This document shows, piece after piece, positions 10,228 through 19,707 of a DNA stretch of 64,000 nt. The DNA is from Emticicia oligotrophica DSM 17448 (GTDB taxonomy: Bacteria; Bacteroidota; Bacteroidia; Cytophagales; Spirosomataceae). Numbering within the stretch: position 1 is the stretch's first letter; each line of letters starts with the position of its first letter. The notes beneath the pieces were generated by a model. It was given only the letters and a program-made list of their open reading frames with translations, did not search any database and was not told where the DNA came from. A program made the position numbers and the translations under genes. The stretch covers positions 2,790,001 to 2,854,000 of the forward strand of contig NC_018748.1 of assembly GCF_000263195.1 (NCBI RefSeq). The letters are read 5' to 3'.

Positions 10228-13200
10228 ATGATGAGGAAAAATCTACTATGCCTCCTTATTGCAGTTTTTATGGGTTTGCAAGCATTTGCACAAGATAAAA
10301 CTGTTTCGGGTAAGGTTACATCTTCAGATGATGGTGCTCCACTTCCGGGAGTAAGTGTTTCAGTAAAAGGAACTAGCCGAGGAACAACAACTGATGCCTC
10401 TGGTGTGTACAAAATAACAGTTCCAGGCAATGCCACTCTTATTTTTAGTTTCATTGGTTTTACTTCACAGCAAGTTGGAGTGAACAACCGTACAATTGTT
10501 GATTTACAATTAGTACCAGATGCAACTGAACTTTCAGAAGCAGTTGTTGTAGGCTATGGTACGCAGTCTCGTAGAACATTGACAGGCTCACAGGCGTCAG
10601 TAAAGGGTTCTGAAATTGCAACTATGCCAACTAACTCTTTTGACAAAGCACTCCAAGGACGTGCGGCAGGGGTTCAGATTTTAGGTGCAAACGGTACGCC
10701 TGGTGGTGCTGCACAAGTACGTGTACGTGGTGTTGGTACTATCAAGGGTGGTACAGACCCACTATATGTGGTTGATGGGGTACAAATCAACTCTAACAGT
10801 GGTTCGGCTGCCTTTACAAGTACTAATCCTTTAAACTATCTTAATCCAAATGACATCGAATCAATCGAAGTATTGAAAGATGCAGCTTCTGCGGCTATTT
10901 ATGGTGCTGCTGCTGCCAATGGTGTTGTTTTGATTACCACTAAAAAAGGAAAATCTGGTGCAACAAAAGTAAATGTTGATTATTACAGTGGATTTGTACA
11001 ACCAACAAAGTATTTAGATGTATTGAATACGCAAGATTGGATTAAAGTGCGTACAGAAGCGTTGGTTAATCAAGGTACAGAGCCAACTACCGCTTTAAGA
11101 AACGCTCTAAGTGGTGTTCGTCTTGACCCAAATTTAACGGCTGACCAAATCGCAGCTTTACCAACTTATGATTGGCAAAAAGAAGCATATGTATCAGGAA
11201 GAACAAATAACTATAGCGTAAGTTTAAGCGGAGGTAGCGATAAATCTACTTTCTATCTTTCTGGAACATATAATACTAACGACGCAAACGTTCGTAATGT
11301 TGATTATAAAGGTGGAAATATCAACGCTAAAATCAGCAACAAAATTACTTCTCGCTTATCGATTGATAACTCAATTAATTTGAGCTCGTTCGTACAACGT
11401 GGTCAATTTGGTGGTCCTGGTGGTGGTAGCTTCTTAGGCTCGCCAACGTTCTCTTCACCGTTGATTCTGCCGCATAATCCAATCTATAAAGATGATGGAA
11501 CTTATAACGGTACACCAGCTGAAGGTGGTATTGCAGGTATCCTAAACCAAAACGTATTAATGGTTAGTGATTTGAACAAAATTCAATCACGTACTAATCA
11601 GGCAATCGCTTCGACTACACTTACTTACAAAATCATGCAAGGGCTTTCATTCCGCCCATCTGCAAGTATTGACTACCGTTATATTAAAGGTTATAATTTC
11701 CAAGACCCACGTACGGCCGATGCGTTTAACGTGAAAGGTAGAATTCAAAACCAAAATACTGAGAACATTAACATTTTGTTGAATGCAGTATTGAACTACG
11801 ACAAACAGTTCAACACAGTTCATAATTTGAATGCACTCGTAGGTGGTGAATATAGAAGCGACCAATCTGAAAACGTACAGCAATCAGCAGAAGGTGTACC
11901 TACGCCACAGTTTACTGTAGCAGGTGCTGCCGCTAACCCAATCACGACTTTTGCTTCTTGGTCTGGTTACAAAAAAGCAGGTGTTTTTGGTAGAGTGAGC
12001 TACGATTATGCTGGTAAATACTTATTTGGTTTAACAGCTCGTTATGATGGTTCATCACGTTTCGGTGCAAACAACCTTTGGGGTTTCTTCCCAGGAGTTT
12101 CGGCTGGTTGGGATTTATCGCAAGAAGCATTCTTGAAAAACAATGCTTACGTAAATCAGTTAAAACTTCGTGTTAGTTACGGTGCATTAGGTAGTGACCA
12201 AATCGGTAATTTTGATTCAAGAGGTTTGTATGGTGGTGGTTTCAACTACAATGGTGTGAGTGGTATTGCTCCAACTCAGCTTAGCAACCCTAACTTGAAG
12301 TGGGAGAAAAATATTACTACAAACTTTGCAGTAGATTATGGTTTATTCAATAATAAAGTACAAGGTTCGGTAGAATACTTTATTCGTACGAGTAAGGATT
12401 TGATTCTAGACCGTCCTGTAACTTGGTTGAGTGGTTATAGCACTATCTCTGAAAACGTAGGTTCATTAGAAAATAGAGGTTTAGAGTTTGATATCAAGAC
12501 TATTAATATTGATAAATCAGCTAATAATAGAGGATTTAAGTGGACTACTTCTTTCAATTTCACCCAAATTGATAATAAAGTTACAAAACTTTATGATACA
12601 CTTACTGTACTACCAGGTCGTGCGGCTGATGCATGGATTAAGATTGGATACCCTGTTAACTCAATCTATACAGCTGAGTATGCAGGTGTGAACCCAGCAA
12701 CTGGTCGTGCGATGTGGTATGATAATAATGGTAATATCATTTATCGTTTAGCTGGTAACCCTGATTCTTACTCGAAAATTATTGGTAGTCAGATTCCAAA
12801 ATATTATGGTGGTTTAACAAACACTTTCTCATTCAAAGGATTTGATTTAGAAGTATTCTTCAACTACGAATTTGGAAGAACAGTATTTAATAACCAATCA
12901 GCATTTATGGCTGAAAATGGTGGTAGAACTTTCAATACTTTACAATCAATGTACGATAATCGTTGGACTACCCCAGGCCAAATTACAACTGTACCACGCC
13001 CATTCAATGGTAATGCAGAAGTATTAGGCTCAGGTATCACAGCAGGTTCTCGTTTCTATGAAGATGCTTCATTCATTCGTTTGAAAACTGCTACGTTTGG
13101 TTATACTTTCCCAACTGCTCTATTGAAGCGTGTGAAAATTGACAGAGCAAGATTATATGTTCAAGGATATAACCTATATACTTGGAGCAAATGGACTGGT

Positions 13201-13293
13201 TTCGACTCTGAGTTTATCAACTTAGGAAGTGGAAACAACGGAACTATTCCTCAGCCTAAAACTTTAACATTTGGTTTACAACTTGGTCTATAA
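10228..13293 (+). CDS. SusC/RagA-family TonB-linked outer membrane transporter (third copy)
   Basis: Outer-membrane importer of 1021 residues. It has a signal peptide (cleavage near AFA-QD, about residue 21), a carboxypeptidase-regulatory-like domain, the classical SusC signature AVVVGYGTQSRRTLTGS, then a plug with PLYVVDGVQI, NPNDIESIEVLKDAASAAIYG and VVLITTKKG, and a barrel ending in LQLGL. The start codon could be the second ATG (10231), which aligns with MRK of the other two. Only the regulatory domain resembles the first two copies; the plug is closer to the general SusC consensus. The susD gene follows after 36 bp. Substrate unknown. Confidence 0.95.
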   Translation: MMRKNLLCLLIAVFMGLQAFAQDKTVSGKVTSSDDGAPLPGVSVSVKGTSRGTTTDASGVYKITVPGNATLIFSFIGFTSQQVGVNNRTIVDLQLVPDATELSEAVVVGYGTQSRRTLTGSQASVKGSEIATMPTNSFDKALQGRAAGVQILGANGTPGGAAQVRVRGVGTIKGGTDPLYVVDGVQINSNSGSAAFTSTNPLNYLNPNDIESIEVLKDAASAAIYGAAAANGVVLITTKKGKSGATKVNVDYYSGFVQPTKYLDVLNTQDWIKVRTEALVNQGTEPTTALRNALSGVRLDPNLTADQIAALPTYDWQKEAYVSGRTNNYSVSLSGGSDKSTFYLSGTYNTNDANVRNVDYKGGNINAKISNKITSRLSIDNSINLSSFVQRGQFGGPGGGSFLGSPTFSSPLILPHNPIYKDDGTYNGTPAEGGIAGILNQNVLMVSDLNKIQSRTNQAIASTTLTYKIMQGLSFRPSASIDYRYIKGYNFQDPRTADAFNVKGRIQNQNTENINILLNAVLNYDKQFNTVHNLNALVGGEYRSDQSENVQQSAEGVPTPQFTVAGAAANPITTFASWSGYKKAGVFGRVSYDYAGKYLFGLTARYDGSSRFGANNLWGFFPGVSAGWDLSQEAFLKNNAYVNQLKLRVSYGALGSDQIGNFDSRGLYGGGFNYNGVSGIAPTQLSNPNLKWEKNITTNFAVDYGLFNNKVQGSVEYFIRTSKDLILDRPVTWLSGYSTISENVGSLENRGLEFDIKTINIDKSANNRGFKWTTSFNFTQIDNKVTKLYDTLTVLPGRAADAWIKIGYPVNSIYTAEYAGVNPATGRAMWYDNNGNIIYRLAGNPDSYSKIIGSQIPKYYGGLTNTFSFKGFDLEVFFNYEFGRTVFNNQSAFMAENGGRTFNTLQSMYDNRWTTPGQITTVPRPFNGNAEVLGSGITAGSRFYEDASFIRLKTATFGYTFPTALLKRVKIDRARLYVQGYNLYTWSKWTGFDSEFINLGSGNNGTIPQPKTLTFGLQLGL

Positions 13294-13329
13294 TTTCAAA
13301 CATCAAGAAAGAATTAATTTGATACAAAC

Positions 13330-14793
13330 ATGAAAGGAAAATATTCATTGAAAATAGCAGTCTTAAGCTTAGTGCTGACGTTTGCATCTTGTACTGATCT
13401 ACTTGATGTGCAGCCACGTGCTTCGATTGATTCTGTGACTGCCCTTACCACTGAAGATGCTATCAATGCAGCAGTAAATGGTATCTACGATAGATTACAA
13501 TCAACCAACCTTTATGGTAGAGATTTAGTAGCTATTCCTGAGGCTTTGGCCGATAACGGAAGAGCAACCAATAAATCTGGTCGTTTGAACGCTGAATATC
13601 AAAATCAGGTAAATGCTCATTTTATTCACTGGCAAACTTCATATTTTGCTATCAACCAAGCAAACCTTGTATTAGATGCGTTGCCAAAGGTTGAAAAAAT
13701 GACTCAAGCAAACAAAGATTTTGTTGAAGCACAGGCTTTGTTCATCAGAGGTTTGCTTTACTTTGAATTGATGCGTGCTTATGCTTATGAGCCATCAGTT
13801 GAGCTTAAAGAAGTAAGTAAAGGTGGTGTGCCTTTATTGAAATCTGGAGTTGTTGATGCGACTCAAATCAAGTTAGAAGGTCGTGCGTCAATCAATGATG
13901 TATATGAGTCAATCTATGCTGACTTGAATAACTCAATCGCTAAGTTTACAAGTGCAAATAAGGCGGCATCTGCTGCTTTTGCTAATAAAACTGCTGCTCA
14001 AGCAATGTTATCACGTGTAGCTTTATACCGTGGTGATTATGCAAATGCTGCGAAATACGCAACTGATGCTTTGGCTGCTGGTAGTGTTGGTCGTTTCCAA
14101 GCAAGGGATAATTATGTTTCTGCTTGGCGTTCGGCAAATCACCCAGAGTCTATCTTTGAAATTCAGTATCAGACAAATGAGAATATTGGTGTAAATACTT
14201 CTCTACAAACTACTTATACTACTTTGATTGCTTCAGGAAACCGTACAACTACAGGTGGTTTTGGAGATTTAGTACCAACCAAAGCACTTTTAGATGCTTA
14301 TGAGTCGGAGAGAGATTCTACAGGTAAAGTTATTGTTGATGTACGTCGTTCAATGTATGAGTTAGGTACTGCAGGTCGTGGAACTGCTGAAATTGAATGT
14401 ACGAAATTCTTAGGAAGAAGTGGCCAAGTAAACCTTGATAACATTCCTGTAATCAGAGTTTCGGAAATGTACTTAAATCGTGCTGAAGCTCTTGCTAGAA
14501 CTGGTAATGTAACAGGTGCATTAGCTGATTTAAACGTGATTCGTACACGTGCAGGTTTACCAGCAGCAAAAGATCTTGCAGGAGCAGCTTTAATCAACGA
14601 GATATTGAAGCAACGTCGCTTAGAGTTAGCATTTGAAGGACATCGTTTCTTTGATTTGAAACGCTTGGGATTAGATATTTCTAAAGCGGCTCCAGTACAA
14701 AGTATAGGATTCACAGATTTCCGTATGTTGGCACCACTTCCAGTACGTGAAATTCAGGCGAACCCTAATTTGAAACAAAATGCTGGATATTAA
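13330..14793 (+). CDS. SusD/RagB-family surface lipoprotein, partner of the third SusC
   Basis: Binding subunit of the third SusC/D complex, 487 residues, of the classical RagB/SusD type rather than SusD-like_2. Lipobox FASC with Cys at residue 21, then DLLDVQPRASI, the usual start of a mature SusD. The C-terminal half contains the family hallmarks YLNRAEALAR, LNVIRTRAGLP and RRLELAFEGHRFFDLKRLG, and ends in PLPVREIQANPNLKQN. It sits between susC and a small lipoprotein gene, forming a three-gene operon. Ligand unknown. Confidence 0.95.
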   Translation: MKGKYSLKIAVLSLVLTFASCTDLLDVQPRASIDSVTALTTEDAINAAVNGIYDRLQSTNLYGRDLVAIPEALADNGRATNKSGRLNAEYQNQVNAHFIHWQTSYFAINQANLVLDALPKVEKMTQANKDFVEAQALFIRGLLYFELMRAYAYEPSVELKEVSKGGVPLLKSGVVDATQIKLEGRASINDVYESIYADLNNSIAKFTSANKAASAAFANKTAAQAMLSRVALYRGDYANAAKYATDALAAGSVGRFQARDNYVSAWRSANHPESIFEIQYQTNENIGVNTSLQTTYTTLIASGNRTTTGGFGDLVPTKALLDAYESERDSTGKVIVDVRRSMYELGTAGRGTAEIECTKFLGRSGQVNLDNIPVIRVSEMYLNRAEALARTGNVTGALADLNVIRTRAGLPAAKDLAGAALINEILKQRRLELAFEGHRFFDLKRLGLDISKAAPVQSIGFTDFRMLAPLPVREIQANPNLKQNAGY

Positions 14794-14850
14794 TTCCTCA
14801 AGAATTCCATTATTTTGAATGCTTAAATTTTAAAAAACGTAAATCATAAT

Positions 14851-15324
14851 ATGAAAAAAATATTAGGTATAGCATTAGTAATGATGAGTACAATCATCAT
14901 GTCATCATGCTTTAAAGACAACCAACCTGTATTCGATTCGATGTATTTGGTAGAGTTTCAAGATGCCGTTGTAACTGCCCCTGCATTGAATAAAACATTT
15001 CCAATCATCGCAGTTGCTAATGGTGCGGGTGTACAAACTCGTCGTATTAATTTAGTAGGTCGTCAGCGTGAAAATGAGGAATCAATCAAGTTTTCGGTTG
15101 ACCCAAATGAAACAACAGCTAAAGAAGGTGTACATTATACACTTGAAGGTGGCTCAGTGAAAATTCCTGCAAAATCTAGCTTTGGCGATTGCAAAATTAA
15201 TATCTTAAAAGCTCCAGCTGCTGCCGGAACAAGCGTAGTGTTGGTGTTGGTATTAGAAGGAAACGGAAGTGATATTAAACCTAATGAAAATTATAAAAAG
15301 TTAGGATTTAGAATCAACTTATAA
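14851..15324 (+). CDS. Small lipoprotein of the third SusC/D locus (Calx-beta/DUF4843-like)
   Basis: A 157-residue predicted surface lipoprotein with the acylated Cys at residue 20 (MSSC). The mature part looks like one all-beta sandwich: the segment ETTAKEGVHYTLEGG with following strands resembles Calx-beta, DUF4843 and DUF1735 type domains, which are common accessory lipoproteins encoded after susD. It lies 57 bp after susD and before a terminator, so it most likely belongs to the third SusC/D complex as an extra surface binding or scaffold subunit. The exact family is uncertain; the lipoprotein nature and operon membership are clear. Confidence 0.75.
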   Translation: MKKILGIALVMMSTIIMSSCFKDNQPVFDSMYLVEFQDAVVTAPALNKTFPIIAVANGAGVQTRRINLVGRQRENEESIKFSVDPNETTAKEGVHYTLEGGSVKIPAKSSFGDCKINILKAPAAAGTSVVLVLVLEGNGSDIKPNENYKKLGFRINL

Positions 15325-15342
15325 TATGTAAGTGTATACTGA

Positions 15343-15380
15343 AATAGGGGAGTTTCTACCAAGAAGCTTCCCTATTTTTA
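15343..15380 (+). terminator. Terminator after the third SusC/D locus
   Basis: A 15-bp stem (15343-15357 with 15362-15376, two G-T pairs) and a 4-nt loop, followed by TTTA. A long hairpin with a short T tract. Confidence 0.8.
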
Positions 15381-15393
15381 TTGGGGAGGGCAT

Positions 15394-15428
15394 AAAAAAC
15401 GACTCCTTAGAAAGCCTAAAGAGTCGTT
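15394..15428 (-). terminator. Terminator of the RRM protein gene
   Basis: On the minus strand AACGACTC / GAGTCGTT arms close an imperfect stem, followed by a run of six T residues (15394-15399 read in reverse). It lies about 20 bp past the stop codon of the RRM gene. Confidence 0.8.
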
Positions 15429-15445
15429 CGTCTATTTTTCTCGAA

Positions 15446-15775
15446 TTAATATCTGTTTCGGTTATTATCACGGTTATAGCCACCTCTGTCGCCTCCACGA
15501 TTGTAACCGCCACCACCGCCACCGCGGTTATCTCTTTTTTCTTCAGCTTGGTTTACTACTGCTGAGCGTCCACCAATATCTGAGCCGTTTAACGCATTAA
15601 TTGCTTTTTGTGCTGCTGCATCGTCTGGCATTTCTACGAATGCAAAACCTTTGCTTCTTCCAGTGAATTTGTCAGTGATAATTTTGACTGATGATACTTC
15701 GCCATACTCTTCAAAATACTGCTTTAATTCGCTTTCTTGGATTTTAAAAGGCAGACTTCCAACAAAAATGTTCAT
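15446..15775 (-). CDS. RRM-domain RNA-binding protein with Gly/Arg-rich tail
   Basis: A small single-strand RNA-binding protein of 109 residues. One RNA recognition motif fills residues 1-80, with RNP-2 (IFVGSLPF) and RNP-1 (KGFAFVEM) both intact. The tail after residue 85 is a low-complexity stretch of Gly, Arg, Asn and Tyr with RGG-like repeats, as in cyanobacterial Rbp proteins and the similar proteins common in Bacteroidota, which lack Hfq in many lineages. A role in RNA folding or post-transcriptional control is inferred from the family. It is a single gene with its own terminator, and it lies downstream of recQ on the same strand. Confidence 0.93.
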   Translation of the reverse strand: MNIFVGSLPFKIQESELKQYFEEYGEVSSVKIITDKFTGRSKGFAFVEMPDDAAAQKAINALNGSDIGGRSAVVNQAEEKRDNRGGGGGGYNRGGDRGGYNRDNNRNRY

Positions 15776-15887
15776 GATATGTAAATAATTAGAATGGTAA
15801 ATTTTTACAAATGTTGGTTTTATTTTCCAAAAAAGCTATTAATGTTCGATTTATTTAGCAAATAGTTTGAATTTTTTATATGAAAAA

Positions 15888-15930
15888 GGCATAAAACAGA
15901 GCTTTATCTACTAAAACTCTATTTTATGCC
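15888..15930 (-). terminator. Terminator of recQ
   Basis: The arms GGCATAAAACAGAG and CTCTATTTTATGCC pair with one mismatch around a 15-nt loop. On the minus strand a T tract follows (A run at 15883-15887). Confidence 0.85.
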
Positions 15931-15955
15931 TCTTTTCTAGGGTCAATAATTCCCC

Positions 15956-18334
15956 TTAATTGGCCATTTCTGATAAGAATTTAATACGCATCAATCGAAG
16001 TTCTTCTTCTGTAATATCATCGCTTTCAAATTCTTTCAAAGCTACTGCGATATTATCTGTTTCTGCCGACATGAAGTAATCGTAGATTTCATCTTGGCGT
16101 TCTGGGTCAATGACTTGATTAATGTAGTAGTCGAGATTCAGACGTGTGCCCGAATAACAAATATGTTCGATTTCCTCAATTAATTCAGCCATCGTAAGGT
16201 CTTTTGCCTCAACAATTTCATCGAGGTTAATCTTACGGTCGATTTGTTGAATAATATAAATCTTAATCTTCGATTTATTTACAGCTGATTTTACCACTAA
16301 ATCTTGAGTAGTTTCAATCTCGTTGTCATCAACATACTTCGTAATTAAGTCGAGGAAAGGTTTGCCAAATTTCTGTACTTTACCCATACCTACGCCATTT
16401 ATTTGGGCTAACTCTTGTTGAGTTGTAGGGTAGGTAGTAGCCATTTCTTCAAGCGAAGGGTCTTGGAATACTACATAAGGTGGTACGTTTTTCTCTTTGG
16501 CAATTTTTTTACGAAGAGCTTTTAATAATTCAAATAATGCCGCATCGAAAGCACCTCCGCCCGAAGAACTATTATTGGTTGTAATATCGTCATCATCACT
16601 ACTTTCAGTATTTTCGTAGTTATGGTCTTCTGCAATAGTGATTGGATAAGAATCTTCGATGAATTTATGACCCTTTTCTGAAACTCTTACTACACCGTAG
16701 CTATTCTCAATATCTTTTTCAATATAGCCCAGCACCATCATTTGGCGAAGGATTGATACCCAATAATCATTAGCAGTACGCTTATTATCGGATTTCTTAG
16801 TAGGCTTCTCGGCTTTTTTGCTAGGTTTAGAAGATTTTGCAGCAACAGGTTTTGTTTCTTCATCCTCCTCATCTTCTTCTGACAATTCTAATTCTACCTC
16901 TTCTTCTTCTTCCTCATCGTCTTCGTCATCTTCATCATGGGCAACAAACATGCCTTTTCCTTTACCATAAACTTCTAGTTTATCGTGTTCGTAGCTGCGA
17001 ATATATGGGTTTGATGTATTCGCTGTTAAGATATCGGCAATGTGTTGAACATCAAATCTTTCGCCCGACTGGATGATTGCTTTCAAGCCGAGTACGGCTT
17101 CATCTTCGATTTTTATTTTTTTGGTTGGCTTGATACAGTTATCGCAGAAACCGCAGTCTTTATCTGTATATTCACCAAAATAGCTGAGTAACTGACGACG
17201 ACGGCAAACACCTAAGTTTGAATAAGCCACCATCTCCATAAGCAATGCACGAGCATTATCTCTTTCAGTAACTGTTTTATCTTTATTGAATTTTTCTAAC
17301 TTCAGAATGTCATCATAAGCATAGAACATCAAGCAGTTGCCCTCTAGGCCATCACGACCCGCTCGGCCAGTTTCCTGATAATAACCTTCGAGCGATTTCG
17401 GTGCATCATAGTGAATTACGAAGCGAACATCGGGTTTATCAATACCCATTCCAAAAGCAATCGTAGCAACAATTATATCACATTCTTCATTTAAGAATGC
17501 ATCTTGGTTTTTCATGCGAGTATCGGCATCTAAACCTGCATGATAAGGCAAGGCCTTAATACCATTGACATTTAATAACCCAGCAATTTCCTCAACTTTC
17601 TTACGGCTCAAGCAATAAATAATACCTGATTTACCTTTGTTGTTGGCAATATACTTGATAAGTTGCTTCTTAGAGTCAATCTTCGGTCGGATTTCGTAAT
17701 AGAGATTCTTACGATTAAATGAAGACTTGAAGATATGCGATTGCTCCATACTAAGGTTTTTCTGAATATCCTGCTGGACTTTCGGGGTGGCCGTAGCTGT
17801 AAGGGCAATAATTGGAAGATTTGGGTCGATATCATCAATAATACCTCTGATTCTACGGTATTCAGGTCTGAAATCGTGGCCCCATTCTGAAATACAGTGA
17901 GCTTCATCTACCGCAATAAACGAAAGCTTGGCTTTTTTCAAGAATGTAAGATTATCTTCTTTGGTTAATGATTCGGGTGCAATGTATAATAATTTACAAT
18001 CGCCGCTCATTACATCATTCTTCACACGGGTCATTTCCGACTTATTGAGAGTCGAGTTTAAAAACTGAGCATTGATTCCAAAAGCTGACATTTGGTCAAC
18101 TTGGTTTTTCATGAGAGCAATCAGTGGCGAAATAACAATAGCAGTCCCATCCAAAACCATTGCTGGTAGCTGGTAACAAAGTGATTTTCCTGCCCCAGTT
18201 GGCATAATCACAAATGTGTTTTTACCGCTCACAATGTTATGGATAATGGGCTCTTGTTCGCCTCTGAAGGCGTCAAAGCCAAAGATTTCTTTTAGTTTTT
18301 CTTTTAAGGTCTGTTGTATCGCTGCGTCTACCAT
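15956..18334 (-). CDS. recQ: ATP-dependent DNA helicase RecQ, with an acidic insert
   Basis: A 3'-5' DNA helicase for repair and recombination, 792 residues (E. coli RecQ is about 610). The helicase core has Walker A (PTGAGKS, about 45-51), DEAH (143-146), TATATP (about 180-185) and motif VI (QETGRAGRDG, 320-329). A zinc-binding site follows (Cys 377, 394, 397, 400). The winged-helix RQC part is split: between GKGKG (about 457-461) and YWVSILRQ (about 524) lies an insert of Asp/Glu residues (467-493) and then a Lys/Ser-rich stretch (494-518). An HRDC domain follows (about 598-670, containing INGVGMGKVQKFG) and a C-terminal helical region resembling the HTH_40 domain. The extra length comes mostly from the insert and this C-terminal region. 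Confidence 0.95.
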   Translation of the reverse strand: MVDAAIQQTLKEKLKEIFGFDAFRGEQEPIIHNIVSGKNTFVIMPTGAGKSLCYQLPAMVLDGTAIVISPLIALMKNQVDQMSAFGINAQFLNSTLNKSEMTRVKNDVMSGDCKLLYIAPESLTKEDNLTFLKKAKLSFIAVDEAHCISEWGHDFRPEYRRIRGIIDDIDPNLPIIALTATATPKVQQDIQKNLSMEQSHIFKSSFNRKNLYYEIRPKIDSKKQLIKYIANNKGKSGIIYCLSRKKVEEIAGLLNVNGIKALPYHAGLDADTRMKNQDAFLNEECDIIVATIAFGMGIDKPDVRFVIHYDAPKSLEGYYQETGRAGRDGLEGNCLMFYAYDDILKLEKFNKDKTVTERDNARALLMEMVAYSNLGVCRRRQLLSYFGEYTDKDCGFCDNCIKPTKKIKIEDEAVLGLKAIIQSGERFDVQHIADILTANTSNPYIRSYEHDKLEVYGKGKGMFVAHDEDDEDDEEEEEEVELELSEEDEEDEETKPVAAKSSKPSKKAEKPTKKSDNKRTANDYWVSILRQMMVLGYIEKDIENSYGVVRVSEKGHKFIEDSYPITIAEDHNYENTESSDDDDITTNNSSSGGGAFDAALFELLKALRKKIAKEKNVPPYVVFQDPSLEEMATTYPTTQQELAQINGVGMGKVQKFGKPFLDLITKYVDDNEIETTQDLVVKSAVNKSKIKIYIIQQIDRKINLDEIVEAKDLTMAELIEEIEHICYSGTRLNLDYYINQVIDPERQDEIYDYFMSAETDNIAVALKEFESDDITEEELRLMRIKFLSEMAN

Positions 18335-18512
18335 AAATGCAATATTGCTGTACGGAATAATTATAATAGGTGAGTAATTACGCTAAGTTAGTATTTATTT
18401 TTCAATTAACGATTGAATTATTTTTGTGAGTTAGGCGTAATTAAACTTAGAATTCTATACTAAATCAACCAAGTTTTATTTTTCAGACAAATATCTTTTG
18501 CTTAGCTTTATC

Positions 18513-18543
18513 TTGTTAGCTGAGCAAACATCAAGTACTTTTG
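18513..18543 (+). promoter_or_regulatory. Promoter of the KpsF/KdsD gene (TTG-N20-TACTTTTG)
   Basis: A -33 TTG at 18513-18515 and -7 box TACTTTTG at 18536-18543 with a 20-bp spacer. It lies inside the upstream extension of the open frame that begins with TTG at 18498, so translation must begin downstream, at the GTG at 18567. Confidence 0.65.
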
Positions 18544-18566
18544 TTATTAAAACAAGGATTAATAAA

Positions 18567-19541
18567 GTGAATACGAAGTTAGAAAAAAAAATACAAAGCG
18601 TTGCTAAAAAAGTTTTGCAAGATGAAGCGGAGGCAATTCTTTCTTTGAAAAGTTATATTAACGATGAATTTGAGGCTTGTGTAGAAGCAATTCTTGGTGT
18701 AAAGGGTAGATTAATTGTAACAGGAATTGGGAAAAGTGCAATTATTGGTCAAAAAATTGTAGCAACCATGAACTCTACGGGCACCCCTGCTATTTTTATG
18801 CATGCAGCAGATGCTATTCATGGAGATTTAGGAATGATTCAAAATGATGATATTGTGCTTTGTATTTCGAAAAGTGGAGATACCCCTGAAATAAAAGTAT
18901 TGGTGCCCCTTTTGAAAAGATTCGGAAATCAATTGATTGCGATGGTGAGTAATGTAAACTCATATTTGGCCAAAAATTCTGATTTTATCCTAAATGCTCA
19001 CATAGTCCGTGAAGCCTGCCCACTTAATTTAGCTCCAACAACTTCTACAACAGTAGCCTTGGCATTAGGTGATGCTTTGGCCATGTGTTTGCTTGAAGCA
19101 CGTGACTTTACGAGTAGAGACTTCGCTAAATATCATCCGGGAGGAAGTTTGGGTAAGAAACTTTACTTAAAAGTAAGAGATATTTTCCCACATAATGCTG
19201 TTCCTAAAGTGCATGAATTGGCAGATGTGCAGGCGGTAATTCTTGAAATGACTTCAAAACTTTTGGGAGCAACAGCGGTAGTAAATGACAATAACGAGCT
19301 ACAAGGCATCATTACTGATGGAGATTTGAGAAGAATGTTAAATAAACAGCAGGATTTTTCAAACCTAAGAGCAAAAGATATCATGAATGCTACTCCGAAA
19401 GCAGTTTCACCAGATGAATATGCTGCTAGTGCATTGGCAATAATGCAAGAAAAAAGTATTACGCAATTAGTAGTCGTTGAAGGCAGGCAATTAATTGGTT
19501 TTGTTCATCTTCATGATTTGTTGAAAGAAGGTTTAGCCTGA
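18567..19541 (+). CDS. kdsD: KpsF/GutQ-family arabinose-5-phosphate isomerase (KdsD type)
   Basis: Cytoplasmic enzyme converting ribulose-5-phosphate to arabinose-5-phosphate, the first step towards Kdo of lipopolysaccharide. An SIS sugar-isomerase domain comes first (GIGKSAIIGQKIVATMNSTG; FMHAADAIHGDLGM; CISKSGDTPEI), followed by two CBS domains (from about residue 200 to the end; GIITDGDLRRML is typical). The GTG start was chosen because a promoter lies just before it, an AAGGA ribosome-binding sequence lies 8 bp upstream, and the resulting 324 residues match the usual length of about 328. The open frame could be extended to a TTG at 18498, but that lies upstream of the promoter. It is a single gene closed by a terminator; no other Kdo gene is nearby. 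Confidence 0.92.
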   Translation: MNTKLEKKIQSVAKKVLQDEAEAILSLKSYINDEFEACVEAILGVKGRLIVTGIGKSAIIGQKIVATMNSTGTPAIFMHAADAIHGDLGMIQNDDIVLCISKSGDTPEIKVLVPLLKRFGNQLIAMVSNVNSYLAKNSDFILNAHIVREACPLNLAPTTSTTVALALGDALAMCLLEARDFTSRDFAKYHPGGSLGKKLYLKVRDIFPHNAVPKVHELADVQAVILEMTSKLLGATAVVNDNNELQGIITDGDLRRMLNKQQDFSNLRAKDIMNATPKAVSPDEYAASALAIMQEKSITQLVVVEGRQLIGFVHLHDLLKEGLA

Positions 19542-19552
19542 ATGTTTAAAAT

Positions 19553-19587
19553 AAAAAAGGTTGTGAGCAAAGCCCACAACCTTTTTT
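19553..19587 (+). terminator. Terminator of the KdsD-type gene
   Basis: The arms AAAAAAGGTTGTG and CACAACCTTTTTT form a perfect 13-bp stem with a 9-nt loop and end in a T tract. Confidence 0.92.
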
Positions 19588-19707
19588 ATTTTAAACTACA
19601 TTCAATAAATAATACGCGTGTATTTCTCAATAATAGCCAAAGTATATGTATATTTCCCCACAAAATATGTTACGCTTACCATTATTCACATCAATTATTC
19701 AACTTCA

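Noticed and set aside
14298-14714. 138-codon minus-strand frame inside the third susD
   Set aside because: The susD frame is clearly the conserved one; the antisense product has no family features.
15332-15565. Open frame on the plus strand opposite the RRM gene (77 codons)
   Set aside because: It reads antisense through the Gly-rich tail of the RRM protein and gives a low-complexity Ile/Val/Thr peptide without any recognisable feature.
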